The notes under the pieces were generated by a model. It was given only the letters and a program-made list of their open reading frames with translations. It was not told the origin of the DNA and did not search any database. From assembly GCA_963575745.1 (NCBI GenBank), contig CAUYUJ010006502.1, forward strand, positions 321,001 to 385,000: a DNA stretch of 64,000 nucleotides. Reading direction: 5' to 3'. The stretch's first letter is position 1; every line of letters starts with the position of its first letter. A program made the translations under genes and the position numbers. Below, in pieces: positions 9,691 through 20,566 of this stretch. This DNA is from Prorocentrum cordatum (Eukaryota; Sar; Dinophyceae; Prorocentrales; Prorocentraceae).

Positions 9691-12000
9691 CGTCTTCACC
9701 GCTCTCGTCCTTGACAGTGTGGTCGGGCGGGCCCGGGAGGCCCAGACGCGAGTCGTCGTCTCTCGTACCCAGGGACTTGTCTGTGTCGGCCGCCGTAGGG
9801 GTGCCAGGCCTGTCCTCACTCATGGTCTGCACGCGCGACTGGGCCAAGGAAGTGATGGACGCAGAGGCGAGGGCATCGGCGCTGAGGCTGAGTAGGAAAC
9901 TCGTCAGTGTGCCCATCTCGTGTCTGATGGGACTAAGGCCACTTGCCGGGGCCAGGAGCGAGGCGCACCTCACCCAGGACTCCCCATGCTTCTCGCCGTT
10001 GGTGAGGTGGGCGACGACTCGCGCCGCGGCCAGCCGCTTACCCTCCCAGCGCTGGTTGGGCGGGACGCAATCCTCAGGGATGCATTCGCCGTACACCGTC
10101 CTGAGGAAATCAGTCAGAAGTCCGCCCGGCCAGGAGGCTTCATCGCACCTAGGCTCTGGGATGCTGCTGTCGCGGTTGGTGAGACAGAACTGTCTCCAAA
10201 TGTAGTCCAGCCCAGGGTGGAAGTCACGGAGGTAGGTCACCAGCAGTCGCTGTGCGGACAGTCCTCCACTGCCTGGTCCACTCCTGGGGTCGTTTGGGCT
10301 CAGCGCGGGGTTGTTGACGTCCCTGTTGTCCAGGAGCGGGCCCTGCGGTACTGGCAGATCTGGCAGGAGCTCCATGAGCTGTGCTAGGGACCTGGGAGTT
10401 CGCTCTGCCGCGGATGCAGCACCGCCCGCGGCGCTAGACCCAGGGAGGTTGCTCGCTCCGGCCTTGGCGAAGCGGTCCTGGGCCTTGGCGTCCGCGCCTA
10501 GCCATGGGAGAGACTCGGATATGTCCACTGAAACCTCAGCTCCGATCTGGCTGCTGAGCGTCGGGAGGACAGGGGCCTCGGCTGGGTATAGCGCTCTACA
10601 GTCCCGATCCAGGATGTGGTCCAGGGCAGCAGGACCGATATTCCATACCGGGACCAGGCAGCGTCGACAGCGCCAGGTGGCGTTCCATCTGCGCTCCCAC
10701 CAGGCTATGGCTCGCCTGTCGATGGGAGGCAGCCCGGCCTGCTCGGGCACCCCTACTCCTTCCGCAGGCTTCCATATGAAACAGCCCAGGGGCGGGGCTC
10801 CTGCGTTCCAGACGAGGAGCGGAGCCCCCGGGGGGTAATGTGTCACACCGGGCGGAGTAGATTTGGCTCTGGGCAGCTTTGAGGCCGAACCGTTCGTCTC
10901 GGATCCATAGGATGGGAATGGTGGTGTTGGCCCGCCGAGGGATCTGCATGCCCGTCGGCGTCATGATGAGGTCCGATAGCGTTCTCGTGTCCGCCTGGGG
11001 GCTGCATCCAAAGCCAAGTGGGAGGTGGCCCAGGGAGGGGAGAGCATCCGCCTTGTCGTTGCTAGCGGCACCCGTCCTCTGTTGCTCGTGCTCCTTGACA
11101 CTGTCGGCAATTGTCGCACCTGTCGGTGCTGGAATGCCCTGATCCTCCAGGTATCGTATCCAGCAGGTCTCGCAGTGCCACCCCATGTTTGCGCCGTTGA
11201 GGTAGGCCTGGGGCCTATCTGAGCGACCATCAGGCGCGTTGTCGTCGGAGATCCACGTGCCATCGGTGGAGCGTAGCTGGTCCCTCCCGCACCTGTCGCA
11301 CCTGAACCTGCCGTTTTTCTGCTCGGGTGCGAGCCTTTCGTCAGGAATGCGTGGGGGGTCCTGCTTGGTGCCTGGGGCGGGGTGGACGGCAAGGGGGCGT
11401 TGAGGTCGGTGTTGGATAAGGCGAATCCGCCGCCGATGTATGCGAGTCCCGCAAGCCGATCGTCGGCACCCAGGGAGGCGTCGGTTCCCGCCAGCGCGAC
11501 GTGTAGCGCGCACACCGAGCAGCGGTGCGCACCCAGGGAAGCCAGAGTGGCGGCCGGGACGATCTTCTCGAGGACGAGCATCGGCGCTTTCACCTGAAAA
11601 TCCTGCCTGTCCATTTCACTCCAGGTCTGCGGGCAGCCGGCTGCCCGCGCATCCGGGCGGTGGTGCGCCACCGCCACGAGCTTGGAGATGTGGGGCAGGA
11701 TTGCCTCGATGCGGCCGTGGAGGTCGGCTAGGTCGTCTAACGCGAGGCTCCAGGTTCGTGCAAAATCGTGTCGGAACCCTCGATGCGCCTCTTGCCAGGG
11801 GACGCAGAAACCCAGGATGGCTTCGATGACGCCCCCGGTCTGCTCTGCGTGAGAAGGGCCACAGGGACACGCGCGGCTCGCGGAGCATGAGCATCATGAC
11901 GACCAAGAGCGACCGGGCCTTGCAGGATTCCATGGGGAGGCCGTCGGTGTCTATGATCTCCTTGCGGATCACGTCCCGCTTAGAGCCGTCGGATGCGCCC
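9690..12000 (-). CDS. Post-helicase region with several Cys-rich ribbons
   Basis: Three frames contribute. 12000-11870 reads SDGSKRDVIRKEIIDTDG and on; about 11860-11360 reads TGGVIEAILGFCVPWQEAH and later AHRCSVCALHVALAGTDASL. A G6 run (11353-11358) then leads to RFRCDRCGRDQL and NMGWHCETCWIRYLEDQG (about 11300-11150), and after a C6G6 run (10826-10837) to WRCRRCLVPVWNIGP (about 10670). Several CxxC pairs suggest zinc ribbons, possibly for nucleic-acid binding. I do not recognise the family. The frame is then open to about 9690 and ends in an acidic stretch (DESGEDGEGG) before the last frame change. Confidence 0.5.
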
Positions 12001-12719
12001 CGGTAGCCCGGCCATTCCAGGGTGCTTCCTGTGCCTGCAGCAATCCTTGGTAGCAGTGCCCCACGCCTTGGGAACCTGCCGGAAGAGCCCCTTGGGGGTA
12101 CACTGGCGCCGCCCACAGAGCGTTACACGCCCCCCTCTGGCGCGTGGCACCGGTGGAAGGGAGTCGTCGTGGATTGCGTAGTTCGCGTCATGCCAGGGGG
12201 TGCCCAGGCCGAGCGCCCACGCCATTGCGGCCCAGAGCACGTTGTAAACTAGATTGATTGCGTCTAGCCCCAGGGACATGTCGAACAGGAAACCCAAGTG
12301 CGACCACGCCTTGCGGTCGAGTTTGCCCGGTTGTCGCGGTGTCTCAGCCAGTGGGAACTCGCGCGGGTGCAGCCCCGACACCAAATAGATGAGCATGTGG
12401 AAGGCAGGCGTCGAGAGAATATCATTGAGGCCGGCCGAGATTAGCTTCCCCAGGGCGCCCCAGTCGAAGTGCTCATCCAGGGGAGTGTTGTAGCGCTCGG
12501 CGAAACCAGTAGCCTGGGCGTCACGTGCTTTCTTTTTGGCCGCGTCCAGCTCATTTTGTCCGCTCCCCCCCTTTGCGTCGCAGCTCCAGGCAATAGGTGG
12601 GGGCACCCAGGAGGCGAGGTCGTGCAGTGGGTCGAAGCTCTCGTCGATGACCAGGGAACTCCTGTGGCCCGCGGGGGCACTGCCACGGAAGCGGACCCAG
12701 AGGCGGGTCAGGCGCCCGC

Positions 12720-14966
12720 ATTCAGAGAGCACGCGCAGCTGGGACGAGGTGGCGTTGGCGAACATGCGCCCGTCTCCCAAGATCAGGATATTCTGCTTGG
12801 CCCTGGTGATCGCCACGTTCAGGCGTTTGGCGTCGTCGACAAAGCCCCAGTTGTGGCTCCCGTTGCTCCTCGTAGTTAGTGCACTTACGATGTCCGCCTC
12901 CCCTCCCTGGCTGGAGTCTATGGCGGTGAGCTTGAGCGCCCCGCTCTTCATGTGCTCGCCCGCAACCTGCCGGAGTCCAGGGAAAGAAGTGCCGATGGCT
13001 GCATGGGCGTTGTGGTCCTCCCGAAAGACGGCTTCCCACCGTTGAACGTCCACCTTGTGGCCTTGAGGGGAGGGTCCAGGGCCGATGGCGTCTTGTCCGT
13101 CGCGAACGGTGCCGCCTTTCCCTTTGCCTGACTTCCCCTTCTTGCCACCTTTAGAATTTCGCAGGACGCCGGAGATGGCGGGGGCCCTGCGGCCAGCCAT
13201 CCGAGAGGATAGCCGTCTGAAGCTGGTAGCCAACCACAATTCTGACGGAAGTGCCTTTTTCGAGCTCGGGTAGAAGTGCCCGCACGATGTCCACGGCCTG
13301 CGCTGCTTCGGGGAGGTTGGCGCAGCCTGGTTGGAGGTTAGACGTCACTTCCCAGGAGGGTGCGTCGACCAGCAGGAAGCGGTGCTTGTCTCCGTTTGGC
13401 GGTGGGTCAAATTGCTCAAGGGTCGTGCGGAGGTCGTTCTCGTCGGAACCGGTGAGAGACGCCAGCTGTGTCAGTCGTCCGGGTTCCCAGGGTGTAATGT
13501 CTCTCCATGGGATGCCTTCGACGACGGGCCTGTCCCTGAGCGGGTCCAAAATGCCGGACGTCATGCCCTTGCCGTAGTAGGCTGCGTTCGGAAAGGCAAG
13601 TAGCTGCGGATGCATGCGGTAGCAAATCGAAAGGAGGACCACGGCCGACTCTTGGCCGCGGAGTGCGTGGAACATCCTGTCGAAAATGCTAACACAGAGT
13701 CCCAGGTCGTTCGCAAGCTTGGAGAGCACCGTAGGGGGCAACTGGTTCGGATCACCCACCAGGACCAGGGCCCCGCCGCTGTTGATCAGGTTTACCATAG
13801 ACATGAGCGCGTGGAGCTCCGTGGCCTGTCCAGCCGCGTCGATTACCAGGAGGACGATGTGGGGGCTGTCCTTCTGTCCGAGGGCCTCGGCCGCCTCGTG
13901 TGTGGGCATGATTACCCTGGCGTCCCGTAGTAGGTTCGCCTTGTAGGGCCTGTAGTCCTGGCTCTTGTCCCCGTCCTGGAACGGGAATTCCCCGTGGGCG
14001 TTCTTGTAGTGGCCCTCAGGCGCCAGGTCGACGAGTGCCTCGTTGACGCGCTCCTTCCTTGCCAGGCGCACGAACTTCCCAGGAAACCCCGTGTCTGGAT
14101 CGAGGCGTTGTTGCCGATGTGCTTCGGACATCGCCAGAGCTGGTTGGTCAACCGCTGTGTTGGAGCCGGCGGCCAACGCAACTGCCTGCCCCGGGCGTAA
14201 GCAACGTCCCCACATGTCCAGGCAAGCTACAGAGAAGGTGGTCTTGCCTGTCCCAGGGGGTCCGTGCACTAGTACGACGTGGTGATGTAGGGTGGCCTGA
14301 AAGGCCTTGGTCGCGTCGCTGTTCGGCTTGTGTTTGTCCACCCTGTCGCAGAAGGTGTCCATGCTGGGAGTGGGGCGCACCCTCTGGAAGACGGAGCCTG
14401 TCGCGTCCGAAATCTCGTCGCCAGAGAAAGCCTTCAGACCCAGGGGAAGCGGAGGTGCCTGCGGTAGAAGGCCGCATCGGACAGCCTGCGCGTGGTCGGC
14501 GTCGGGAACGTCGAAGCCCAGGGTGGCGGCAGCCCTGGCCCTCAGGCTCAGGCCCAAAGAGCAGGTGCGCCTCAGGTGGCTGGCCGCAAGTCGATCGGCG
14601 CGCGGGGCGTGCACGAAAGCTAAGAGAAAAGTCGGAGGAGACAGCTGGTGGGCAAACAGGTCCGCGGGGTTCTGTCGGAGGTGGTAGACCTGGTCAAGAG
14701 CCCAGCACTGCCGCCAGAACTGGATGTCGGAAGGGGCCTCGACTACTCGATACCAGGGAGCGTCTTCGCTTTGGGGCCGCTTCGCCTTGGTCTCGTCTTC
14801 ATGGAAAGGCCCTCCCATCCCACAGTTGCACAGCGCTATGCACCTGTCGGAGGGGTACCTGGCAGACGTGCTGAGGCCGAGCGCTTGGGCGTCTCTTGGG
14901 TGAATGGGGCCTCCCAGGGAGGGGGGCCACCAGACCGTGACGTCTGCGATCTTGTCGACTGTGGGG
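12720..14966 (-). CDS. SF1 (Upf1-like) helicase motor, frameshifted once
   Basis: Motif I is GPPGTGKTT (about 14263-14240). Motif II reads VIDAAGQATE (about 13852-13823), where the family has D-E-A-G or D-E-S-T, so the Walker-B Glu is Ala. Motif III is GDPNQLPPT (about 13757-13731). A motif IV-like CYRMHPQL with AAYYGKGM follows. Then VVGYQLQTAIL leads to a G5 run at 13180-13184 (plus strand) where the frame shifts. It resumes as AISGVLRNSKGGKKGKSGKGK, motif V LTAIDSSQGGEADIV (about 12940-12890) and motif VI RLNVAITRAKQNILILGD (about 12830-12777). The set and order are those of Upf1/DNA2/NFX1-type SF1B helicases. The basic KGGKKGKSGKGKGG insert before motif V is unusual. With Glu missing from motif II, ATP hydrolysis would be expected to be impaired. 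Confidence 0.82.
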
Positions 14967-16205
14967 CACGGAAATGTACAGTTCCCCGCCTTCCTTGCCC
15001 CCTTCCTGGGTCATGGATGCAATTTTGTACTTAGAAGACCACTCCAACAAGTAGAGTTCCTTACCTTCTGGGAGATCCATCGCGTTGCGTAGCCGAAAGG
15101 TGTCTAGGTCCTCCAGGTCTGAGTTGGCGTCAATCCTAGTGATGCGGACGCCGAGCGCACAGTTACCTTTCCTGGCCAGGTCTTCTCGTGTGGAGTCTTT
15201 TCCGTTGTCCACCGTCTCGACAGAGGCCTCGCTTTCCACCCAGGCGATCCTCCGTAGCGTCTGTCCACGATCCTGGAGAGAGTAGGGCCACTGTGAGGGG
15301 AGTCGAACGGCACCAGTCAGTTCCCCAAGTGCCACCTTGGGGTGAACCCTGGAAAGCGGGGAGTCCAGCGGCACAGAGTAGAGACTGACTACTTCGGCAG
15401 CCGCCTGCAAAGCCAACGAATCATCCAGACCCGCTGGGCTTGTTGGTGATAAAGCGATATCCTCGGGAAGCATCACCCTTCGCTGCTGATTGGGCGGGCC
15501 CCAGGCGGGCGGAGGGTGGGGCGGCGGGGGCGGGGGTAGAGGTCCGACCGAGGCGTCAGTAAGTTGCCCAGGCGCAGCAGGTGGAGGTCCGATGGTCGAT
15601 TTCGCTCGCGACCTGGTCTCGTCGCCGTGGTCGGGCAGTCTGAGGCCCGTCCTTGTAGCTTCACGTCTGTCCATCAGGTGCGTCCGCGCCTGCTCTGGGT
15701 CGGACCCGGCACCTCCAGGGCAGTTGTACGTTGGCACGTCGTCCCAGAGACGGTAGGTGGCGGGCGCGTGCAGCGCGTCTTCTGGGATCACGAGACCCGG
15801 GAGCGAGCGTGCACCGTCTTGGGAAACCGAGGGTTTGACGGGCCTCCAGCCGAGCCAGGGCTTTCGTTCAATAAACACACGGTGATTTGTGTCCCAGGAA
15901 CCACCCGTGCAGCTGCTCCACAGATTCCCAGGAGTGACAAAGGTGTTCGGGTCGGGCCAACCGTCTAGGCAACGCGCCTCCGACATCTCGTAGTGCTTGT
16001 CACTTAGGATGTGCTGTGTGTCGTCCACGGGCTCTCGGCAGATTTCGCACCAGTGGCGCCACCCGCCGTTGAAGTAAACCCAACGCATCCAGGGACAGAG
16101 CCGGGCCAGGAAGACGCGTGTGCCCATGCGGACTGGCGGCCCGTCCTCACTGTACGGCAGACAGGAGGGCCACTGTCGGATGGGGCCTTGGTTGTTCTTA
16201 GGCAT
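14967..16205 (-). CDS. N-terminal segment of the helicase protein with a CCHH zinc-finger-like motif
   Basis: This is the first open stretch of the large ORF. Residues 42-71 read WVYFNGGWRHWCEICREP and then VDDTQHILSDKH, giving Cys53, Cys56, His65 and His71. The spacing C-x2-C-x8-H-x5-H is shorter than the classical U1/matrin type, so zinc binding is plausible but not certain. A proline-rich spacer of about eight Pro lies near residues 220-240. The segment ends with ELYISVP, where a run of four G (14963-14966 on the plus strand) shifts the frame. Skipping one base continues as TVDKIADVTVWWPP into the helicase frame. Confidence 0.6.
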
Positions 16206-16294
16206 GATCCCAGGGCGTCGCGTCGGTCCCAGGGCGGCAGCTGAAGGCTGCGGGCTGTCGCTGCGGCAGCTGAAAGCTGCGTACTGTCGGGACC
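16206..16294 (-). promoter_or_regulatory. 89-base spacer with two hairpins between RNase H stop and helicase ATG
   Basis: GCAGC-TGAAG-GCTGC (about 16231-16245) and the perfect GCAGCT-GAA-AGCTGC (about 16265-16279) fill most of the gap. The same hairpin style recurs in the tail at 8176-8190 and 8454-8470. Position between two same-strand ORFs suggests a role in processing or in reinitiation, but this is inference. Confidence 0.5.
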
Positions 16295-17022
16295 TTAGCG
16301 TGTCGGGGCGGGGGCGATCAGGGGAGAGGAGGGGGGGGGGTGATTTTCGAGAGCGCCAACGAACCGGGCAACCTGGTCCAAGTCGCAGAGGTCGACACCA
16401 GCGGCGGGGAAGAGGGGAGGAGAGGGGCGATGGGCACCGTCCCAAACGACCCAGGAGGTGACCGCCAGGTCACCGGCGTGTCGGAGGGCGTCAGCCCAAA
16501 AGACCCCTAGAGTCGCGAGGCGGTCGGCCGCTTTGTTGAGGCGGCGTCGTACCGCCTGCCATGTAAGGGTCCAGCCGGACTCACTGGCTTGCCTGAGGGC
16601 GAAATCCATCTGTTGCGCCAGATGGGGCCGTCGATAGCGCCCGGTGCCGGCCCATATCGGATGGCCGCTAGGTTGTCGCCGACCACTCTGACACCTCGAA
16701 GCGCGCTTTCGACGTGGGGGAGCAGGGCGAGGCCAGCTCTGCATCCTGAGGCCTCTGCCGCCTGTGCGCTGTCACAGACTGGGAGGGCAACAACAGCGAC
16801 AGCAACGACGCGCGGGTAGCCGCGGCGCGGAGACTTCGGCGCGCCCCCCCGTCGAACGTGAGCTCGTAAGGCCATAGGGCAGTGTCGGCGGCGGGAAGCG
16901 GGGAGTCCCCGACAGTGATTTCCTCGCCCGCGTCCATATCCCTGCCGGCTCTGAGCACGAGGGCGTGCTGGCCACAGAGCCTGCAATAAGCTTTGGTCCA
17001 GAGGGCACTGGGGTCCCTTCAC
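16295..17022 (-). pseudogene. RNase H domain of a non-LTR retroelement, frameshifted
   Basis: In the minus sense it begins WTKAYCRLCGQHALVL (a CxxC), then YELTFDGGARR with the first catalytic Asp. Then come DSAQAAEASGCRAGLAL (catalytic Glu), VVGDNLAAIRYG (Asp) and, in another frame, WQAVRRRLNKAADRLATLG, the C-terminal N-x-x-A-D of the family. The frame ends with a TAA at 16295-16297. Two or three frame changes are needed. RNase H follows RT in many EN-RT-RNH non-LTR elements. The natural partner is the RT ending at 20567, from which it is separated by the foldback-like insertion: the RT end reads RDSALP and this piece starts RDPSALWTK. The helicase ORF starts 89 bases after its stop. Confidence 0.75.
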
Positions 17023-17053
17023 CTCTCCCAGTGTCTAGGATCGTCGCAGGGGC

Positions 17054-17054
<1 letters not shown>

Positions 17055-17106
<52 letters not shown>

Positions 17107-17114
17107 TATATATA

Positions 17115-17160
<46 letters not shown>
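17055..17160. repeat. T49 run followed by (TA)n
   Basis: Forty-nine T (17055-17103), then about 56 bases of alternating TA with one break. It marks the left inner edge of the foldback-like insertion. Confidence 0.95.
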
Positions 17161-17163
<3 letters not shown>

Positions 17164-17499
17164 TTGCACTGGGGTCGGGGCTTCAGTTGACGCTGGGGGG
17201 AGTTTGCGCGGCTCGCAACATAGCAGCGCCATTCAGTGCGCGCGGGGGCGCACGCGTGCACTCAGAAGCGCGCAGCTACTGGGGGAGACGCCCGCAAGCG
17301 GCCATGCGAGACCACGGGCGCTCAGAGGCACGCGGAAGCACTGGCAAGCACTCCCGCGTGTTTACATATTCCCCAAAAGGTTGGCGAGACCTTCCACGCG
17401 TGCTCACGAGCACCCGCGACTGATCACGAAGCGTCCGCGGCCGGTCGCAGTCGCGGGCACGCGCCCAAAGGCGGCCACGCAAGCGCAGAAACGCCCGCC

Positions 17500-18130
17500 G
17501 AAACCTTCCCCGCATGCACTGCTCCGCAGGCACTCGGAGGCCTCCGCCCAACGTCGCGACCAGGGGGCCACGTAGTGAGTCGGGCGAATGTTTCTCAGCC
17601 TTGCCGGTCGCCCTCGCCATCCCTGCGCGCGCTGGCAATGGGCGTTTTTTACAGACAGCTTCCGGGGGCCCATCGACCCCCAACGCATATAGAACTGCTG
17701 ATGAGGGGGCCTGAGCGTGTTCCAACATTTACAAGAACGTTAGGTCTCAAAGGGGGCCCATGGCCACAGATGGCCAAAAATATATGCTTGGGCCTGTGAG
17801 TTAACATATATCATGCATGTGCATGTAAACAAGTACATGACGCATACGCCGGAATAGAGAAATATACATGCATGGGCGGGCGTACATAACGATATGCACG
17901 GACCAGTGTAGCACGACAAATGTGCACAGGTGTATCCAGAATGTGGCGACATTTTCCCAGCCGCCCATGTGCGCAGATGGCCTCACTCGGGCATTGCCTT
18001 TTGGATGAGCACTGCCTCGCGGGATTATCATGTGGCTTTGGTGGGCTCTCACGGGTCTCATGGGGTTCGCTCGTCGGGCTCTCACGTGTCTCGCGGGGTT
18101 CGCTCGTCGGGCTCGTCGGGCTCTCACGGC
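17500..18130 (+). repeat. Left arm of a ~620-bp inverted pair
   Basis: Runs of matching words with minus 20180-19560 include GCAGGCACTCGGAGGC, GTGAGTCGGGCGA, GTTTCTCAGCC, CCATCCCTGCGCGCGCTG, CATGCATGGGCGGG and GGCATTGCCTCGCGGG-like pieces, in the same order. Open frames here are not convincing genes. The arm leads into the CCAAGAGG-type array at 18121. Confidence 0.7.
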
Positions 18131-18740
18131 CTCGGAGGGCTACAACAAGACCCCCAGAGGGCCTCAAGAGGGTTCCAGATGGCCCCAAGAAGGGCAAATC
18201 AGGACCCCAACAGGGCCATATGAGGGCCCCAAGAGGTCCCCAGAGATGTGTCACGGCCGTGAAACATCCCCAGGGCCCTCTCGGGGCCCTCTTGGCCCCC
18301 CCTGGGAGCCTCGTTGGGCCCCTCAAAGACGGCGGCAGAGGCCTCAGGAAGAGTCAAGAGAAGGCTCCAAGAGGGCCTCAAGAGGCCCCCAAGAAGGCCC
18401 ACGGGATTATGTACCACAAGGGGGTCGGTGGGTAGATATTCCTGGGCACCTCTTGGAAACATCTGCGGTGCTCTTGGGGGCCATCTGGGGGCCCCAGGGA
18501 GCCTTGTGGGGCCCCTTTTTCCGGCCCTCCGAGGCCGTCTTCCCTCCTGCCTCCTCCTCCTACTTTATCCTGCTTCCTCCTGCAGCACCCATCCTTTGCA
18601 TCCTCCTCCTGCCTCCTCCTCCCCCCCCTCCTCCTCCTCCTCCTCCTCCTCTTCGCCCTCCTTCATCCTCTCTTGCACCTGCATATTATTATTTATCCCC
18701 CTCCTCCTCCCTCCTCCTCTTCCTCCTCCCCCTGCCCCTT
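18121..18740 (+). repeat. CCAAGAGG-array and CCT tract, copy 2
   Basis: 18121-18500 is a degenerate ~10-bp array (CCCCAAGAGG-like words), followed at 18537-18740 by CCT-rich sequence. The order matches copy 1, but the head differs and is the left arm of the inverted pair. Confidence 0.7.
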
Positions 18741-18769
18741 CGGCCCCTCAGGGCAATAGGGCCCCCGGA

Positions 18770-19120
18770 GCATTCAGAGGGCCGTTGGGGTCCGCACTGC
18801 GCTCCCCACTGCACTCCCCACTAGCGCCCCACTAGCGCCCCACTAACGACTGCCATAGGATTCGTGGCCATGCCGATTCGGCTTAAAGTCGAGTGCCACA
18901 GTCGAGTGCGAAGTCCCGCTTAAGATTTCTCGTGGGCTCGTTGGTGGGCTCGCTAGTGGGCCCCTTAGTGGGCTCGTTAGTGGGCTCGTTAGCGGGTCGC
19001 TAGTGGGCTCGTTAGTGGGTCCCTTAGTGGACTCGTTAGTGGGTCCCTTAGTGGGCTCGTTAGCGGGCTCGTTAATGGGTCCCTTAGTGGGGGCGTTCGG
19101 GGGTCCGCTCCTGGGCCGTT
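18770..19120. repeat. Short GC-rich tandem arrays (CTAGCGCCCCA and GGGCTCGTTAGT)
   Basis: 18785-18845 repeats CACTAGCGCCC words. 18925-19110 is about fifteen imperfect 12-mers of the GGGCTCGTTAGT type, with GGGTCCCTTAGT variants interleaved. Confidence 0.75.
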
Positions 19121-19199
19121 CGTGGGCGGCCTCCTGGAAGAGCCTCGTTGTTGCCTGGTGGGCTTCTTGATGCGAGCCCTGAGTGACTGCGCCCAAGAG

Positions 19200-19560
19200 A
19201 GTCCGAAAGGTTTCAAGACCCACCGATGAGAGCCCAACGGAGACTTCGAGAGTCCGACGGGGCCCGACGGAGCCGGAAGGAGCCATGCGGAGCCCGACGG
19301 AACACGACAGAGCTCAAAAGGGAAAGGAAAAGGCGACAGGATGAGCCCGACGAAGCCAGACAGAGCCCGACTAGAGGAGGGAGGAGGACAAGGAAAGGAG
19401 GAGGGGGGATGACAAAGGGAGATGCGGAGCCCGACGGAGCCCAATCGAGCCCGCAAGGGCCCCACGAGAGCCTCGCGAGAACCCCTGGGGGAGCCCGGCG
19501 AGAGCCCCGCGTGGGCCCCGCGAGACCCCGAGCGAACCTCGAGGAACGCCCGGCGAAATC
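19200..19560 (-). repeat. GAGCCCGACGG-type array and pyrimidine tract of the right arm
   Basis: Degenerate 11-12-mers (GAGCCCGACGGAGC) with a purine-rich plus-strand stretch at 19370-19410, which is CCT-rich on the minus strand. In minus orientation this follows the right arm, giving the same head, array and pyrimidine order as copy 2. Confidence 0.65.
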
Positions 19561-20180
19561 CTTGCGGGGAACCCATGAAAGCCCCGCAGGAACCCCGCGA
19601 GAGCCCGACAAGCGAGCCCCACGAGACCCGTGGGAGCCCAACAAAGCCTCACGAAAACCCCGCGAGGCAATGCCGGCCCCAAAGACAGTGCTCGAGAGAG
19701 GCAGGCCACGTATTTTGACGGTCGAGCCATCTTCACCACATGTGGAATGCACTTGTGCATCATTCTCGTTCTTCACTGGCCCATGCACGTGCTTTTCGTT
19801 ACCCGCCCATGCATGCATATTTCCATATGCTGGCCGATGCTCAATGTCGTGTTCTAAACCGGTTAATGCACACATGGTCGCACATTGGCCCATGCATATA
19901 TTGCGCACGTCTGTGGCGAAGGTCCCCTTTGCAGCTTAACTGTTATACATGTTGAAACACCCGCAAGTTCCTTGATCGGCAATGCAATTCGGGCCGATGG
20001 GCCGATGGGCCGTCGGCAGTCGTCTGCAGAAAGCACCCCCTGTCAGCGCGCGCAGGGATGCCGAGGGTGACTGACATGGCTGAGAAACACTCGCCCGACT
20101 CACTATGTGAGCCCCCCGGGCGCGACACTGGGAGGAAGCCTCCGAGTGCCTGCAGGGCGGTGCATGGCAATTTGTGAGCG
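19560..20180 (-). repeat. Right arm of the ~620-bp inverted pair
   Basis: Reverse-complement counterpart of 17500-18130, diverged but collinear. 20181-20552 between it and the A9 run has no recognisable gene. Confidence 0.7.
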
Positions 20181-20566
20181 CTTGACAGTAATGGCCACCT
20201 GTGAATGTTTCGCAATGTCGGGAAGGCGTTGGCGGGTCACTTCCAAACCGCGCCAAAATAATGACCGCGCGTTTAAGACGACTCTGCCGCTATCATGCAA
20301 TGCGCATGCCGTTGGGCATGCACCGGGCCCCGCCCCGCGCAATCGCCATGGCCACGAACCATTCTGGCGAGATGCGCAGACATGGGCATACGCACGCCCG
20401 CGATTCAGCCACCCCCCTCGAGAAGGAGGGGGGCAAAACCATAGCGCCCGAATCCAACAAAAACGGCAATGAGCAATGAGTTCGGAGCGCGAGTCCAGCG
20501 CGCGCCGCAAAAACGAAACAATAAAAAACAAACAAGCAACAAAAAGAGCCGGAAAAAAAAACACCA

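Larger units (their letters stand above)
8866..16205 (-). pseudogene. Large frameshifted ORF: zinc fingers, Upf1-like SF1 helicase, zinc ribbons
   Basis: Starting at an ATG at 16205 (MPKNNQGPIRQWP), coherent protein continues across all three minus frames to a TGA at 8866-8868, equivalent to about 2,440 codons. Order: CCHH finger near residue 53; SF1 helicase motifs; a long region of unknown function; zinc ribbons; an acidic linker; a Trp/Gly/Lys-rich C-terminus ending QTGGKRG. Frame changes fall near 14963-14966, 13180-13184, ~11990, ~11865, 11353-11358, 10826-10837 and ~9675. At least four of these are in or next to G/C homopolymers, so decay and sequencing error are both possible. The upstream extension of the first frame beyond 16205 is antisense shadow over RNase H and was left out. 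The start follows the RNase H stop by 89 bases on the same strand. Its role is unknown; it could be an extra ORF of the retroelement or an independent gene. Confidence 0.7.

Noticed and set aside
16206-16445. N-terminal extension of the helicase ORF beyond 16205
   Set aside because: The frame is open, but it lies over the RNase H coding sequence on the same strand in another frame and is basic/proline shadow; the ATG at 16205 is the first start after the RNase H stop.
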